Of a DNA stretch of 64,000 nucleotides, positions 1 to 8,850 are shown piece after piece (the first letter of the stretch is position 1; every line of letters begins with the position of its first letter). Location: positions 1 through 64,000 of the forward strand of contig DASXYG010000015.1 of the NCBI GenBank assembly GCA_036502625.1, in the 5' to 3' direction. The translations under genes and the position numbers were made by a program. The notes under the pieces were generated by a model. That model saw only the letters and a list, made by a program, of their open reading frames with translations, made no database searches and was not told the DNA's origin. The stretch is from DASXYG01 sp036502625 (GTDB lineage: Bacteria > Actinomycetota > Actinomycetes > Streptosporangiales > Streptosporangiaceae).

Positions 1-387
1 CGCGTACAGCAGGTTCAACGTGCCCACCACGTTGTTCGTCTGCGTGTACACCGCGTGCTTCCGGTCGATCATCGAATACGGCGCCGCACGCTGCTCCGCG
101 AAATGCACCACCGCGTCCGGACGGAAGTCACGCAGCGTGTCATACGTGAACGCCGCATCGGTCAGGTCGCCGACGAACGACTCGATGTGCTTGCCGGTCA
201 CCTCTTCCCACGCCTCGACGCGGGACTGCAGCGACTCGATCGGCACGAGCGACTCGACGCCGAGCTCGAAGTCGTACGTGCGGCGGGCGAAGTTGTCGAC
301 GATGCCCACGTCATGGCCGCGCTGCGACAGGTGCAGTGCGGTGGGCCAACCGAGGTAGCCGTCGCCACCCAGTACCAGGATCCTCAT
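1..387 (-). CDS. SQD1/SqdB-like NAD-dependent epimerase, N-terminal part
   Basis: This gene runs off the left edge, so only the first 129 codons are visible. It begins MRILVLGGDGYLGWP, a Rossmann fold with a GGDGYLGW dinucleotide loop rather than the plain GxxGxxG of most sugar epimerases. It continues with DNFARRTYDFELG and, near residue 100, VHFAEQRAAPYSMIDR followed by TQTNNVVGTLNLLYA. These blocks closely resemble UDP-sulfoquinovose synthases (SQD1/SqdB), which add sulfite to UDP-glucose. The catalytic Tyr and Lys lie outside the window. Neighbours are a GtrA protein, a GT2 transferase and another epimerase, which suggests envelope glycolipid or polysaccharide synthesis. The family match is strong; the actual substrate is inferred. 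Confidence 0.85.
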   Translation of the reverse strand, partial: MRILVLGGDGYLGWPTALHLSQRGHDVGIVDNFARRTYDFELGVESLVPIESLQSRVEAWEEVTGKHIESFVGDLTDAAFTYDTLRDFRPDAVVHFAEQRAAPYSMIDRKHAVYTQTNNVVGTLNLLYA

Positions 388-523
388 GCGTTCGTGCCTT
401 CCTTGTCGATCCCGGTGATGACCCGGGCCTGTTGACATTCATTTTCGGGAGATCAGTAAAGCAACCGTGGGGAAATTACCGCCTGTTCATGATCGGTTAT
501 CCCCAGCCCTATCCTTGGTCTCG

Positions 524-1027
524 ATGAACACCGACTCCCGGGGGCCCGGCCTGCTGCGCCGCGTGGCGGACCGCGTGCTCCGCCGGCGGATCGCCAGGAT
601 TCTCACCAAATACACACTCGGCTCGGGCCTGGCGTTCATCGCGAGCGAGACCGTGCTGCTCAGCCTGTTGGGCGCCAGCCTGACAGGCCCGAAGACGGCG
701 TCGGTCGCCGCCTGGGCCGCCGGCGCCCTGGTGAACTACTACTTCAGCCGCAATTGGGCCTGGGGTCTTCGCGGACGGGCGAACCCGTGGCGCGAGGTGC
801 TGCCCTTCTGGGCGACCTCGGTGGCCGCCCTGTTCGTCTCGACATGGACGAGCGACCTCGCGCACGGATACGCGCCGGAGCTCACGAGAAGTCATCCGCT
901 TCAGGTGGCCTTCGTCGGAGCCGTCTACCTAGGAACCTACGGAGTGCTGTTCGTCGGCAAGTTCCTGCTGTTCCACTATGTGATCTTCGGCCGCAGGCCG
1001 GCCACCGGGAACGCCGCGCCGCGCTGA
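524..1027 (+). CDS. GtrA family membrane protein
   Basis: Product of 167 residues with four hydrophobic segments (about residues 30-50, 55-75, 95-115 and 130-155), a charged N-terminus rich in Arg, and the pattern NYYFSRNWAW typical of GtrA. GtrA proteins are thought to help move polyprenyl-linked sugars across the membrane and are usually paired with a GT2 transferase, as here. I chose the ATG at 524 because the conserved region starts soon after it; there is no clear ribosome binding site, and a TATCCT at 510-515 suggests a nearly leaderless message. Its 3' end overlaps the convergent GT2 gene by about 99 bases. Confidence 0.85.
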   Translation: MNTDSRGPGLLRRVADRVLRRRIARILTKYTLGSGLAFIASETVLLSLLGASLTGPKTASVAAWAAGALVNYYFSRNWAWGLRGRANPWREVLPFWATSVAALFVSTWTSDLAHGYAPELTRSHPLQVAFVGAVYLGTYGVLFVGKFLLFHYVIFGRRPATGNAAPR

Positions 1028-1816
1028 CTTCCGCTCGCGCAGCCAGGTGCCGAAGACCACGCGGGCGTAGCGCGAGCCGTAGACCAGGTTGTTGCCCTTC
1101 TTGCTCTTCCCGGCCGAGCGGATCTGCATCACCGCGGGCCGCTCGACGACCCGGTAGCCGCGCGCGATGATCCCGATGAGCAGCTCGGAAGACTGGTACT
1201 GCGGCTGCCGCAGCTCGACGTTCCCCGTCACCTCGGCGCGCATGGCGCGCATTCCGAACGAGGTGTCGGTGATGCGCTGGCCGGTCAGCCCGCTGATGAT
1301 CGTGGCGAACACGTGGACGCCGAGGCGCCGGAACCGGTCGGTGGTCTCCTGGTGGCCGAGCACACGGGAGCCGCTGCAGAAGTCCGCCTCGCCGTTGACC
1401 ACCGGCTCGAGGATCGTCTCCATGTGGGCCGGGTTGTACTGCCCGTCGGCGTCGGTCGTGATGATGTATTCGGCGCCGCAGGTGCGGGCCAGCCGGTAGC
1501 CGAGGCGCAGCGCGGCACCCTGCCCGCGGTTGACCGCCACGTCGCAGACGTAGACGCCGCCGCAGTCGCGGGCGAGCCGCGCCGTGTCGTCCTTCGCGCC
1601 GTCGACCACCACGATCGTGGAGGTCTCCTGCCCGCACACGATGCCGGGCATCGACTTGAGGACGTCGGCGATGCCGTCCGCCTCGTTGTACGCGGCGATG
1701 ACGATCGCCACGGGGGCCAGCTCGGGCGGCTTCGCGCCCGAGCCGTACTCCGCGATGAACGCCTCGACGGCGTCGTCGTCGACGAGCCCGCTGCTCGGCT
1801 GCGCCACTGCGGTCAC
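929..1816 (-). CDS. Glycosyltransferase family 2 (DPM1-like)
   Basis: Protein of 295 residues with a GT-A fold: an N-terminal PVAIVIAAYNEADGI nucleotide-binding strand, VVVDGAKDD, and the metal-binding TTDADGQYNP. There is no membrane domain, so it probably makes a polyprenyl-phosphate sugar on the cytoplasmic face, for which the neighbouring GtrA would be the flipping partner. The start is GTG at 1814-1816, which overlaps the stop of the upstream epimerase (GTGA), implying translational coupling. The last roughly 33 codons lie antisense to the end of the GtrA gene. They are rich in charged residues and may be an extension past the family's normal end. Confidence 0.88.
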   Translation of the reverse strand: MTAVAQPSSGLVDDDAVEAFIAEYGSGAKPPELAPVAIVIAAYNEADGIADVLKSMPGIVCGQETSTIVVVDGAKDDTARLARDCGGVYVCDVAVNRGQGAALRLGYRLARTCGAEYIITTDADGQYNPAHMETILEPVVNGEADFCSGSRVLGHQETTDRFRRLGVHVFATIISGLTGQRITDTSFGMRAMRAEVTGNVELRQPQYQSSELLIGIIARGYRVVERPAVMQIRSAGKSKKGNNLVYGSRYARVVFGTWLRERKSARRGVPGGRPAAEDHIVEQQELADEQHSVGS

Positions 1817-2763
1817 TTGTCGCCACCCCCGTCACCGAAGTCGGGCCAGACGGTCGCGAGACCGTCCTTCAGGTCGTAGGAGGGTTTGTGGCCAAGGCCG
1901 CGCAGCCGCTCGGGGTTCAGCACCACGGCGGGCATCTCCCCCGGCTTGGCCGGTACGTGCGTCACGGGCAGCGGTGCGCCGGTGACCACGCGGACCGCCT
2001 CGACGAGGTCGATCACGGAGTTCGACACGCCGGAGCCGACCACGAGCGGGCCCGTCTGGCCGGTGCGCCAGGCGAGGAACATCGCCTGGATGACGTCGTC
2101 GACGTGGACGAAGTCGCGCACCTGCTCGCCGTCGCCGTAGACCTGCACGCCGCCGCCGTCGCGCGCCGCGCGCATCAGCCGGGGGATCATGCTGTCCTTC
2201 GCGTGCATCCCCGGGCCGTAGACGTTCGCGAACCGCAGTGCGCAGCCGGCCACGCCGTAACACGCGGTGTAGGCGCTGATCAGCATCTCCGAGGCCGCCT
2301 TAGTGGCGCCGTACGGGGTCAGCGGGCGCAGCGGGAGCGACTCGTCGATCGGCGCGGCGCCGACGTCGCCGGTCACGGCGTTCGTCGAGGCGAACAGCAG
2401 CCGCGGCACCGAATGCTCGCGGGCGAGCTCGAGCAGCCCGGCCGTCATGTCGACGTTGGTGCGGTAGACCTCGTCAGGCGTCTCAATGGACTTCAGCACC
2501 GACGTGAGCGCCGCCAAATGGATGATGCCGTCGAGCCCCGGCGTGACGGCCTTGCGCCGCACCTCCGGGTCGCGCAGGTCGCCGAGGACGATCGGGACGT
2601 CCGGGTCGGCGTGTGGGTTGAGGTCGGCCACCAGGGGCTCGGCCCCCGCCGCGATCAGCGCGGCAACGACCCGCGTCCCGATGAAACCGGAACCGCCGGT
2701 CACGAGGACTCTGGCCCCGGCCAGATCACTCTCCTCAGCGGCGCCGCCGTACGGCTGCGTCAT
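1813..2763 (-). CDS. NAD-dependent sugar epimerase/dehydratase
   Basis: An extended short-chain dehydrogenase of 316 residues. It has VLVTGGSGFIGTRVV near residue 18, an aspartate-ended second strand (VADLN), the YGATKAASE YxxxK catalytic motif near residue 155, and a C-terminal sugar-nucleotide region with YGDGEQVRDFVHVDD. Such enzymes act on UDP- or dTDP-sugars (4-epimerases, dehydratases); the exact sugar cannot be told. I used the ATG at 2761-2763 (MTQPYGG) because upstream residues do not look coding. It is the first gene of a coupled pair with the GT2 transferase and is divergent from the GT-C-like gene across 80 bases. Confidence 0.88.
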   Translation of the reverse strand: MTQPYGGAAEESDLAGARVLVTGGSGFIGTRVVAALIAAGAEPLVADLNPHADPDVPIVLGDLRDPEVRRKAVTPGLDGIIHLAALTSVLKSIETPDEVYRTNVDMTAGLLELAREHSVPRLLFASTNAVTGDVGAAPIDESLPLRPLTPYGATKAASEMLISAYTACYGVAGCALRFANVYGPGMHAKDSMIPRLMRAARDGGGVQVYGDGEQVRDFVHVDDVIQAMFLAWRTGQTGPLVVGSGVSNSVIDLVEAVRVVTGAPLPVTHVPAKPGEMPAVVLNPERLRGLGHKPSYDLKDGLATVWPDFGDGGGDK

Positions 2764-2843
2764 GCCACACTCCTTCGCAGACTGCGTCCCCACCGGGTGT
2801 CCTGGTAGGTGCCCGTCCATGCCACGCTTGGACGTCGCAGTAG

Positions 2844-4166
2844 ATGGATACCGAATGGACCTTAGAGGAATTTAGGAACGCGGTGCCACACCTGATCGCC
2901 CTCGCCCTCGCCCCGGTCATCGCCACGGCGTTGATGCTGGTCAGCCAGCGCCGCGGCTGGTCTCCGCCTCTTTGGGCCGCCTTGATAATCGGTCTCGTCC
3001 TGCGCCTCGGGATGCTCGCGGCGCAGCGCGGTGGGCCGTACCCCTGGGACTTCGCCGTCGACTTCCACTCCACGGCGGTCAACGTGCTCAGCCTGCACGA
3101 CCCGGTGTTGAACATTCGGGAGGGCGGTTGGCACTTCCTCTCGTTGATGGCCTACGTTCTCGCCGGTCAGCTCTGGTTCGCGCGGGTCACCGGACTGTCG
3201 TGGAACACCACCGGCCATCTGGTGCCGATCTTCGCGGACCTCGTTCTCATGGTACTGGTGGGACGCCTGGCACGCGGGAATGGTGCACTTCGGCGTTTCC
3301 AATGGGCCTGCAATCCACTCGCGATCATGGTCTGTGCCCTGCACGGCCAGATCGAACCCCTGGCGCTCGGGCTCGGCGTCGGCGCGTTCCTGGTGGCCCG
3401 CTCGCAGGTCAGGAACCGCGCGATGATCGCCGGCATCCTGGCAGGCCTGTCCATCACGACCAATAGCTGGCCGGTCCTGCTGCTGCCCGGAATCCTGCTG
3501 ACGCTGTCCGGCGCGCGGCGGCGCTTCACGACGCTGGCGTGGTCGTTCGCGGTGCCCCTTGTGTTCTTGGTCACCCAGCCACTGTTCGTCCGGCCGTTCA
3601 CGTACCGCTACCTGATTGACATCGTCAAGACGCTCCTGCACACCCGCGCCATCGTCGGCGACTGGGGATGGACGTCCCTGGCGACCGGCGGCGCCCAGCA
3701 GGAGGTGCCGCTGCTCGGCAAGATCGGCACGCTGGTGCTGGCCGCCGGCATCATCGCGGCGCTGTGGTGGTGGCGGCGCGCGCACCCGATCGACCTCACG
3801 ATCGCTATCCTCATCGCGTTCCTGGTCGTCACCCACCGGATGGGCACGCAGTACCTGCTGTGGCCGCTGCCGTTCCTATTTGCCCGCCCCACGCGCGCGA
3901 CCCCGTACCTCGTGCTCGTGTCGAGCGCGTGGGCGTGGGCGGGCTACGGCCCCTTGACGGTGCTCGGGACGAACCCCGTCCACTGGCGGCACATGCACGT
4001 CGGATGGGCGTGGTCGTCGTTCGCGGTGCTCGCGGTCCTGGTGTGGGCGCTGCCCTGGCGGCGCCGGGTCGACGCCGAGGAGAGCCCGCCGGACGCGCCC
4101 AAGCCGGAGCTCGCCGAGCGGACGCCGCCCGTGCCGCCGCCGGAGCCCGCCGCGCCGCGCGCGTGA
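2844..4166 (+). CDS. Multi-pass membrane protein, GT-C glycosyltransferase-like
   Basis: Protein of 440 residues with about ten membrane segments and a proline-rich, charged cytoplasmic tail after residue 405. The block WACNPLAIMVCALHGQIEP around residue 155 resembles the NP...HGQ region of ALG6/ALG8-type and related GT-C enzymes, which use polyprenyl-phosphate sugars on the outer face of the membrane. That would fit a lipid-linked sugar made by the neighbouring GT2 protein. The start ATGGATACC at 2844 lies 80 bases from the divergent epimerase. The acceptor is unknown, and the GT-C assignment rests on topology plus this weak motif. Confidence 0.65.
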   Translation: MDTEWTLEEFRNAVPHLIALALAPVIATALMLVSQRRGWSPPLWAALIIGLVLRLGMLAAQRGGPYPWDFAVDFHSTAVNVLSLHDPVLNIREGGWHFLSLMAYVLAGQLWFARVTGLSWNTTGHLVPIFADLVLMVLVGRLARGNGALRRFQWACNPLAIMVCALHGQIEPLALGLGVGAFLVARSQVRNRAMIAGILAGLSITTNSWPVLLLPGILLTLSGARRRFTTLAWSFAVPLVFLVTQPLFVRPFTYRYLIDIVKTLLHTRAIVGDWGWTSLATGGAQQEVPLLGKIGTLVLAAGIIAALWWWRRAHPIDLTIAILIAFLVVTHRMGTQYLLWPLPFLFARPTRATPYLVLVSSAWAWAGYGPLTVLGTNPVHWRHMHVGWAWSSFAVLAVLVWALPWRRRVDAEESPPDAPKPELAERTPPVPPPEPAAPRA

Positions 4167-4182
4167 GCCCCGGCGGTACGGG

Positions 4183-5883
4183 CTACTTCGTGAACCCGAC
4201 CGTCGCGAAGTTCCTGCTCTGGAAGCCCCACGAGCCGATGTTCGCGAGGTTCGCCTTCACGGCGGTGTACTGCGGGCGCTGGTAGAGGATCAGCGAGTGC
4301 GCGATGCTCCAGATGAGGTTGTCGGCCTCGTTCATGTCCGCGCGCGCCTGCTGGACGTTCAGCTCGGACTGCGCCTTGTCCATGAGCTTGTCGGCCTTCT
4401 CCGAGCCGATCCGGCCGAAGTTCTGCTGCGGGTCGTCGCCCTTCGGGGTGCCGTAGATCGACTTCGCGTCGGCGATCGGGAACGGCGTGCCGATCCACGA
4501 GAACGGCGCGAGGTCGAAGTCGCCCGGCATGACGTACTTGTTGAAGAAGTCGTTGGACGACACCGACCGGATGTCGAGCTTGACCCCGATGTCCTTCAGC
4601 ATCGTCTGGACGATCTCCGCCTCGTTCTTCGAGGCCGGCGTGCCGCTCGGGATCACCATGTCGACCGTGAGCTGCTTGCCGCCCTTGGTGCGGACGCCGC
4701 CCGTGCCGGGCTTCCAGCCGAGGCCGTCCAGCGTCTGCTTCGCCCGGTTCTGGTTGAACGTCCCGGTCATGCCGGCGTTGTCGCGGTAGCCGGCCTGGGT
4801 GTTGACGAAGAAGTGGTTGTCCATCGTACGGATCGGCCAGTCGAGCCCCTGGAGGTCCGCGGTGGCGATGGCCTGGCGGTTGATGCCCATCGCGACGGCC
4901 TGGCGCACCTTCACGTCCGTGAACGCGCCGCTCCTGCCGAACGTCAGCGTGCGGTAGTCCGGCCCGGCGGCCTTGCGCACCTGCGCGCCCTTGACGCCGG
5001 TCGCCTGCTTGTACGCGCTGGCGTCGGCGCCGATCGGGGCGTAGTCGATCTCCCCGTTGGCGAACGCGCCCGGCATGGCGCTGTCGTCCATGGACCGGAA
5101 CACGATCGAGTCGAGCTTGGGCCTCGTGCCCCACCACTTCGGGTCGCGCACGAGCGTGACGCTCTGCGACGTCTTGTCGATCTTGCTGACCTTGAACGGC
5201 CCGGCCGTCTCCGGGATCTTCTCCCGGTAGGCGTTGTTGAACTTGTCCGGATCCGAGGTGTACTTCGCCGGGTACAGCGGGTCGAACAGCTTCAGCCACT
5301 CACCGAACGGCTTGTCGAACGTGACGTGCACCGTACGGTCGTCCGAGCCCTTCTTGACCGCGTCGATCCGCTCGTATCCCGTGGTCGACGCCACCTGGTA
5401 GCGGCTGTCGGTCCCCCGCATCGCCTTCCACTGCGCGGCGAAGTCCTTCCAGGTGATCGGGTCGCCGTTGGACCACTTCGCCTTCGGGTTGATCGTGTAA
5501 GTGACCGCCTGCTTCGGCTTCTTCTGGACGACCGAGGCGTCGCTGAGGAAGTCGGGGTTCGGCTCGACGTCCCCCTTGTCGTCGGAGCGGAACATGCGCG
5601 GGAAGATCGCCGACTCCGGCTCGTCCGCGACCTGGAGCGCCCCGTCGACCTGGAGCTGGTTCCACTGCGGCACCCACTGGTCGATCGCGTACCGCAGCGT
5701 CCCGCCGTCCTTGACCTGGTCGGCCGGCTTGGCGTTGATGTCGATCAGGGCGATCTTCCGCGGAGTCGCCCCGTCGCCGCCGGTCCCCCCGCTCCCGCCG
5801 CCGCTGCACGCCACGGCGCAGGCCCCCGCGAGCACGCACACCGCGACCAGCGGCGCCACGCTCCTCAGCCGCTTCGTCCTCAC
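4183..5883 (-). CDS. ABC transporter substrate-binding lipoprotein, peptide family (SBP_bac_5)
   Basis: A 566-residue lipoprotein: basic N-terminus MRTKRLR, a hydrophobic stretch, and cysteines at positions 22 and 26 in a lipobox-like context, followed by a Gly/Ser linker. The mature part has family 5 features such as KWSNGDPITWKDFAAQW, AGPFKVSK and VRQAVAMGINRQAIA. These proteins bind oligopeptides, dipeptides, nickel or opines outside the cell and deliver them to a Dpp/Opp-type channel. It is the last gene of the four-gene operon, 30 bases after the ATPase gene. Ligand unknown. Confidence 0.92.
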   Translation of the reverse strand: MRTKRLRSVAPLVAVCVLAGACAVACSGGGSGGTGGDGATPRKIALIDINAKPADQVKDGGTLRYAIDQWVPQWNQLQVDGALQVADEPESAIFPRMFRSDDKGDVEPNPDFLSDASVVQKKPKQAVTYTINPKAKWSNGDPITWKDFAAQWKAMRGTDSRYQVASTTGYERIDAVKKGSDDRTVHVTFDKPFGEWLKLFDPLYPAKYTSDPDKFNNAYREKIPETAGPFKVSKIDKTSQSVTLVRDPKWWGTRPKLDSIVFRSMDDSAMPGAFANGEIDYAPIGADASAYKQATGVKGAQVRKAAGPDYRTLTFGRSGAFTDVKVRQAVAMGINRQAIATADLQGLDWPIRTMDNHFFVNTQAGYRDNAGMTGTFNQNRAKQTLDGLGWKPGTGGVRTKGGKQLTVDMVIPSGTPASKNEAEIVQTMLKDIGVKLDIRSVSSNDFFNKYVMPGDFDLAPFSWIGTPFPIADAKSIYGTPKGDDPQQNFGRIGSEKADKLMDKAQSELNVQQARADMNEADNLIWSIAHSLILYQRPQYTAVKANLANIGSWGFQSRNFATVGFTK

Positions 5884-5913
5884 GATGATCCGTCCTTTCT
5901 CCTCAATGGCGCG

Positions 5914-7983
5914 TCACGACGACGCGTAATGGCAGGCGGCCCGCTGGTCCGCGCCCGTACGGGGCGCACGGAGGCGCGGATCGTCCTCCCGGCACGGCCG
6001 CCGCTCCTCCTCGGTCAGCTCGGCCGCGAACTTCGGGCAGCGGGTGTGGAACCGGCAGCCGGACGGGGGGGCCGCCGGGCTCGGCAGGTCGCCGGACAGC
6101 AGGACCCGCGTACGCGCGCGCTCCTTGTGCGGATCGGGGATCGGGATGGCGGACAGCAGCGCCCGCGTGTACGGGTGGGCGGGCGCGGCGAAGACCGTGT
6201 CGGCGGCGCCGATCTCCACGATCCGGCCGAGGTACATCACGGCCACGCGGTCGGCGATGTGCCGTACGACGGACAGGTCGTGCGCGACGAACAGATACGC
6301 CAGGTCCAGCCGCGCGCGCAGGTCGTCGAGCAGGTTGACGATCCCCGCCTGGATGGACACGTCGAGCGCCGACACCGGCTCGTCCAGCACGACCAGGCGC
6401 GGTTCGAGCGCGAGCGCGCGGGCGATGCCGATGCGCTGCCGCTGGCCGCCGGAGAAGTCCGCCGGGTAGCGCGCCCGGTGCTCCGGCGCCAGCCCGACGA
6501 GGTCGAGCAGGCGGCGCACCCGCGCGCGCACCTCGCCGCGCGGCCTGCCCTGCGCGCGCAGCGGCTCGGCGAGGATGTCGGCGACCGGCATGCGCGGGTC
6601 GAGCGCGGCCGTCGGGTCCTGGAAGACGACCTGCATGTCGCGGCGCAGGGCGCGCCGGCCGCGCCGGGTGAGCGCCGCGGTGTCGTGGCCGAGGACGGTG
6701 ATCCGCCCGGCCTGCGGCCGCGCCAGCGCCAGCACCTCGTGCAGCGTCGTCGTCTTGCCGCAGCCGGACTCCCCGACCAGCCCGAGCGTCTCGCCGGCGC
6801 GGATGTCGAAGCCGATGCCGTCCACCGCCCGTACGGTGCCGGTCCGCCGCTTGAGCACGGCGCCCTTCATCAGCGGGAAGTGCCTGACGAGGCCCTCGAC
6901 CGCGAGCACGGGGGCACGCTCGTCACGCGGAAGCGCGGCTGCCTCGGGCGCGGGGATCTCCGGCACCGCGAACACCTCCGCCGGCGCCATCCCCGCGTCC
7001 TCGATCTCCCCGCTCCGGTGGCACGCGGCCGCGTGGCCCGTACGCCCGACCGGCAGGAGGCCGGGCTCGGCCGTCCGGCACACGTCGACGGCCATCGGGC
7101 AGCGCGGCCGGAACGGGCATCCGGACGGGAGCGCGGCAGGCGACGGCGGCGCGCCCTCGATCGGCACCAGCGGTGTACGGGCCGCGGCGTCCACGCGGGG
7201 CACGGCGCCGAGCAGCCCCATGGTGTACGGCATGCGCGGCCGGTAGTAGACGTCGTCGACGGCGCCGGACTCCACGACCCGGCCCGCGTACATGACCAGC
7301 ACCCGCTCGGCGAACCCGGCCACCACGCCGAGGTCGTGGGTGATCATGACGACGGCCGCGCCGGTGGCCGCGCGCGCGGTGGCGAACACGTCGAGGATCT
7401 GCGCCTGGATGGTGACGTCGAGCGCCGTGGTGGGCTCGTCGGCGATGATGACGTCCGGGCCGCCCGCGACGGCCATCGCGATCATGACGCGCTGCCGCAT
7501 GCCGCCGGAGAACTCGTGCGGGAACGCCCGCGCCCGCTGCGCCGCATTCGGGATGCCGACCAGGTCGAGCAGGTCGATCGCGCGCCGGGCGGCCCGCCCG
7601 CGCGGCATGTCGGTGTGCGCGCGTACGGCCTCGGCGATCTGGTCGCCCACCGAGTAGACCGGCGTCAGCGCGGACAGCGGGTCCTGGAACACCATGGAGA
7701 TCCGCGCGCCGCGGATCTTCGACAGCGTGGCGTCGTCGCGGCCGATCAGCTCCTCGCCGTCCAGCCGTACCGAGCCGCGGACCTCGGCGTTCCCGGGGAG
7801 CAGGCCCATGACGGCCAGCGACGCCACCGACTTGCCCGACCCCGACTCCCCGACGATGCCGAGCGCCTCGCCGCGCGCCAGGTCGAACCCGACGCCGCGC
7901 ACGGCGGGCACCCGCCCCGCCGCCCCGGGGAACGTGACGTGCAGGCCGGCGACCGACAGGACGGCCGGCTCCGGGCCGGTCAC
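5914..7983 (-). CDS. Fused dipeptide/oligopeptide ABC ATPase (DppD-DppF type)
   Basis: A 689-residue protein with two complete nucleotide-binding domains. The first (about 1-330) has GESGSGKS, SGGMRQRV and IIADEPTTALDV; the second (about 345-680) has GESGCGKT, SGGQRQRIGI and VVLDEPVSALDV. Each half ends in the oligopeptide-transporter C-terminal module with its cysteine cluster (CPFRPRCPMAVDVC and CRFHTRCPKFA), which in some members binds an iron-sulfur cluster. Most systems encode DppD and DppF separately, so this is a natural fusion giving both ATPases in fixed ratio. Start is GTG at 7981-7983, overlapping the permease stop (GTGA). Confidence 0.93.
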   Translation of the reverse strand: MTGPEPAVLSVAGLHVTFPGAAGRVPAVRGVGFDLARGEALGIVGESGSGKSVASLAVMGLLPGNAEVRGSVRLDGEELIGRDDATLSKIRGARISMVFQDPLSALTPVYSVGDQIAEAVRAHTDMPRGRAARRAIDLLDLVGIPNAAQRARAFPHEFSGGMRQRVMIAMAVAGGPDVIIADEPTTALDVTIQAQILDVFATARAATGAAVVMITHDLGVVAGFAERVLVMYAGRVVESGAVDDVYYRPRMPYTMGLLGAVPRVDAAARTPLVPIEGAPPSPAALPSGCPFRPRCPMAVDVCRTAEPGLLPVGRTGHAAACHRSGEIEDAGMAPAEVFAVPEIPAPEAAALPRDERAPVLAVEGLVRHFPLMKGAVLKRRTGTVRAVDGIGFDIRAGETLGLVGESGCGKTTTLHEVLALARPQAGRITVLGHDTAALTRRGRRALRRDMQVVFQDPTAALDPRMPVADILAEPLRAQGRPRGEVRARVRRLLDLVGLAPEHRARYPADFSGGQRQRIGIARALALEPRLVVLDEPVSALDVSIQAGIVNLLDDLRARLDLAYLFVAHDLSVVRHIADRVAVMYLGRIVEIGAADTVFAAPAHPYTRALLSAIPIPDPHKERARTRVLLSGDLPSPAAPPSGCRFHTRCPKFAAELTEEERRPCREDDPRLRAPRTGADQRAACHYASS

Positions 7984-8843
7984 CGGGCGGCCTTCCCGGA
8001 CGCCGGGTCGAGCGCGTCGCGCAGGCCGTCGCCGATGAGGTTGACGCTGAGCACGATCAGGACGAGCAGCGCGGCCGGGAAGAGGAACAGCCACGGGTAC
8101 GTCGTGGCCTGCGTGCTCGCGTCGGCCAGCAGCGTGCCGAGCGAGACGTCGGGCGGCTGCACACCGAAGCCGAAGTACGACAGCGCCGACTCCGCCATAA
8201 CGGCCGCGCTGACGTTGATCGTCGCGTCCACGATGAGCAGCGACGACACGTTCGGCAGGATGTGCCGGAAGACGATGCGCACCGGCGGCACGCCCATGTA
8301 CCGCGCGGCCAGGACGTACTCGCGTTCGCGCAGCGACATCGTCATGCCGCGGATGATCCGCGCGGTGACCATCCACATGAACGCGGCGAGCAGCGCCGCG
8401 AACAGCAGCCACGTGGCGCCGCGGAACAGCGGCGACAGGATCGCCACCATCAGGAACGACGGCAGGACGAGCAGCAGGTCCACGACCCACATCAGCACGC
8501 GGTCGACGGCGCCGAGGAAGTACCCGGCGAACGCGCCGACCACCCCGGCCAGCCCGGTGGACACCACGGCCACGAGCAGCCCGATGATCAGCGACTTCTG
8601 CATGCCGCGCACGGTCGTGGCGAAGACGTCCTGGCCGGCGTCGCCGGTGCCGAACCAGTGCCGCGGCGACGGCGGCTGCCGGAACGCGGTGAAGTCCTTG
8701 TCCTGGTAGCCCCACTTCGTGAGGTACGGGCCGAGGAAGGCGAGCAGGAACAGCAGCACGAGCACGACGGCGCCGGCCACCGCGGGCACGTTGCGGACGG
8801 CGCGGCGCGCCACGACACCCGACCGGGATCCGGACCCGCTCAT
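7980..8843 (-). CDS. ABC transporter permease, DppC type
   Basis: Protein of 287 residues with six predicted membrane helices and the DppC-type N-terminal segment containing NVPAVAGAVVLVLL. The permease signature for ATPase contact is seen in EYVLAARYMGVPPVRIVFRHI around residue 175. It pairs with the DppB-type permease just upstream (7-base gap) to form the channel. Its stop overlaps the GTG of the fused ATPase. It probably imports peptides, but the ligand is set by the lipoprotein. Confidence 0.93.
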   Translation of the reverse strand: MSGSGSRSGVVARRAVRNVPAVAGAVVLVLLFLLAFLGPYLTKWGYQDKDFTAFRQPPSPRHWFGTGDAGQDVFATTVRGMQKSLIIGLLVAVVSTGLAGVVGAFAGYFLGAVDRVLMWVVDLLLVLPSFLMVAILSPLFRGATWLLFAALLAAFMWMVTARIIRGMTMSLREREYVLAARYMGVPPVRIVFRHILPNVSSLLIVDATINVSAAVMAESALSYFGFGVQPPDVSLGTLLADASTQATTYPWLFLFPAALLVLIVLSVNLIGDGLRDALDPASGKAAR

Positions 8844-8850
8844 CGGGGCC

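Noticed and set aside
4297..8709. Very long plus-strand open frame (about 1470 codons)
   Set aside because: It is antisense to the lipoprotein, ATPase and permease genes; its translation is Arg/Val/Leu/His-rich low complexity with no domain, an effect of high third-position GC.
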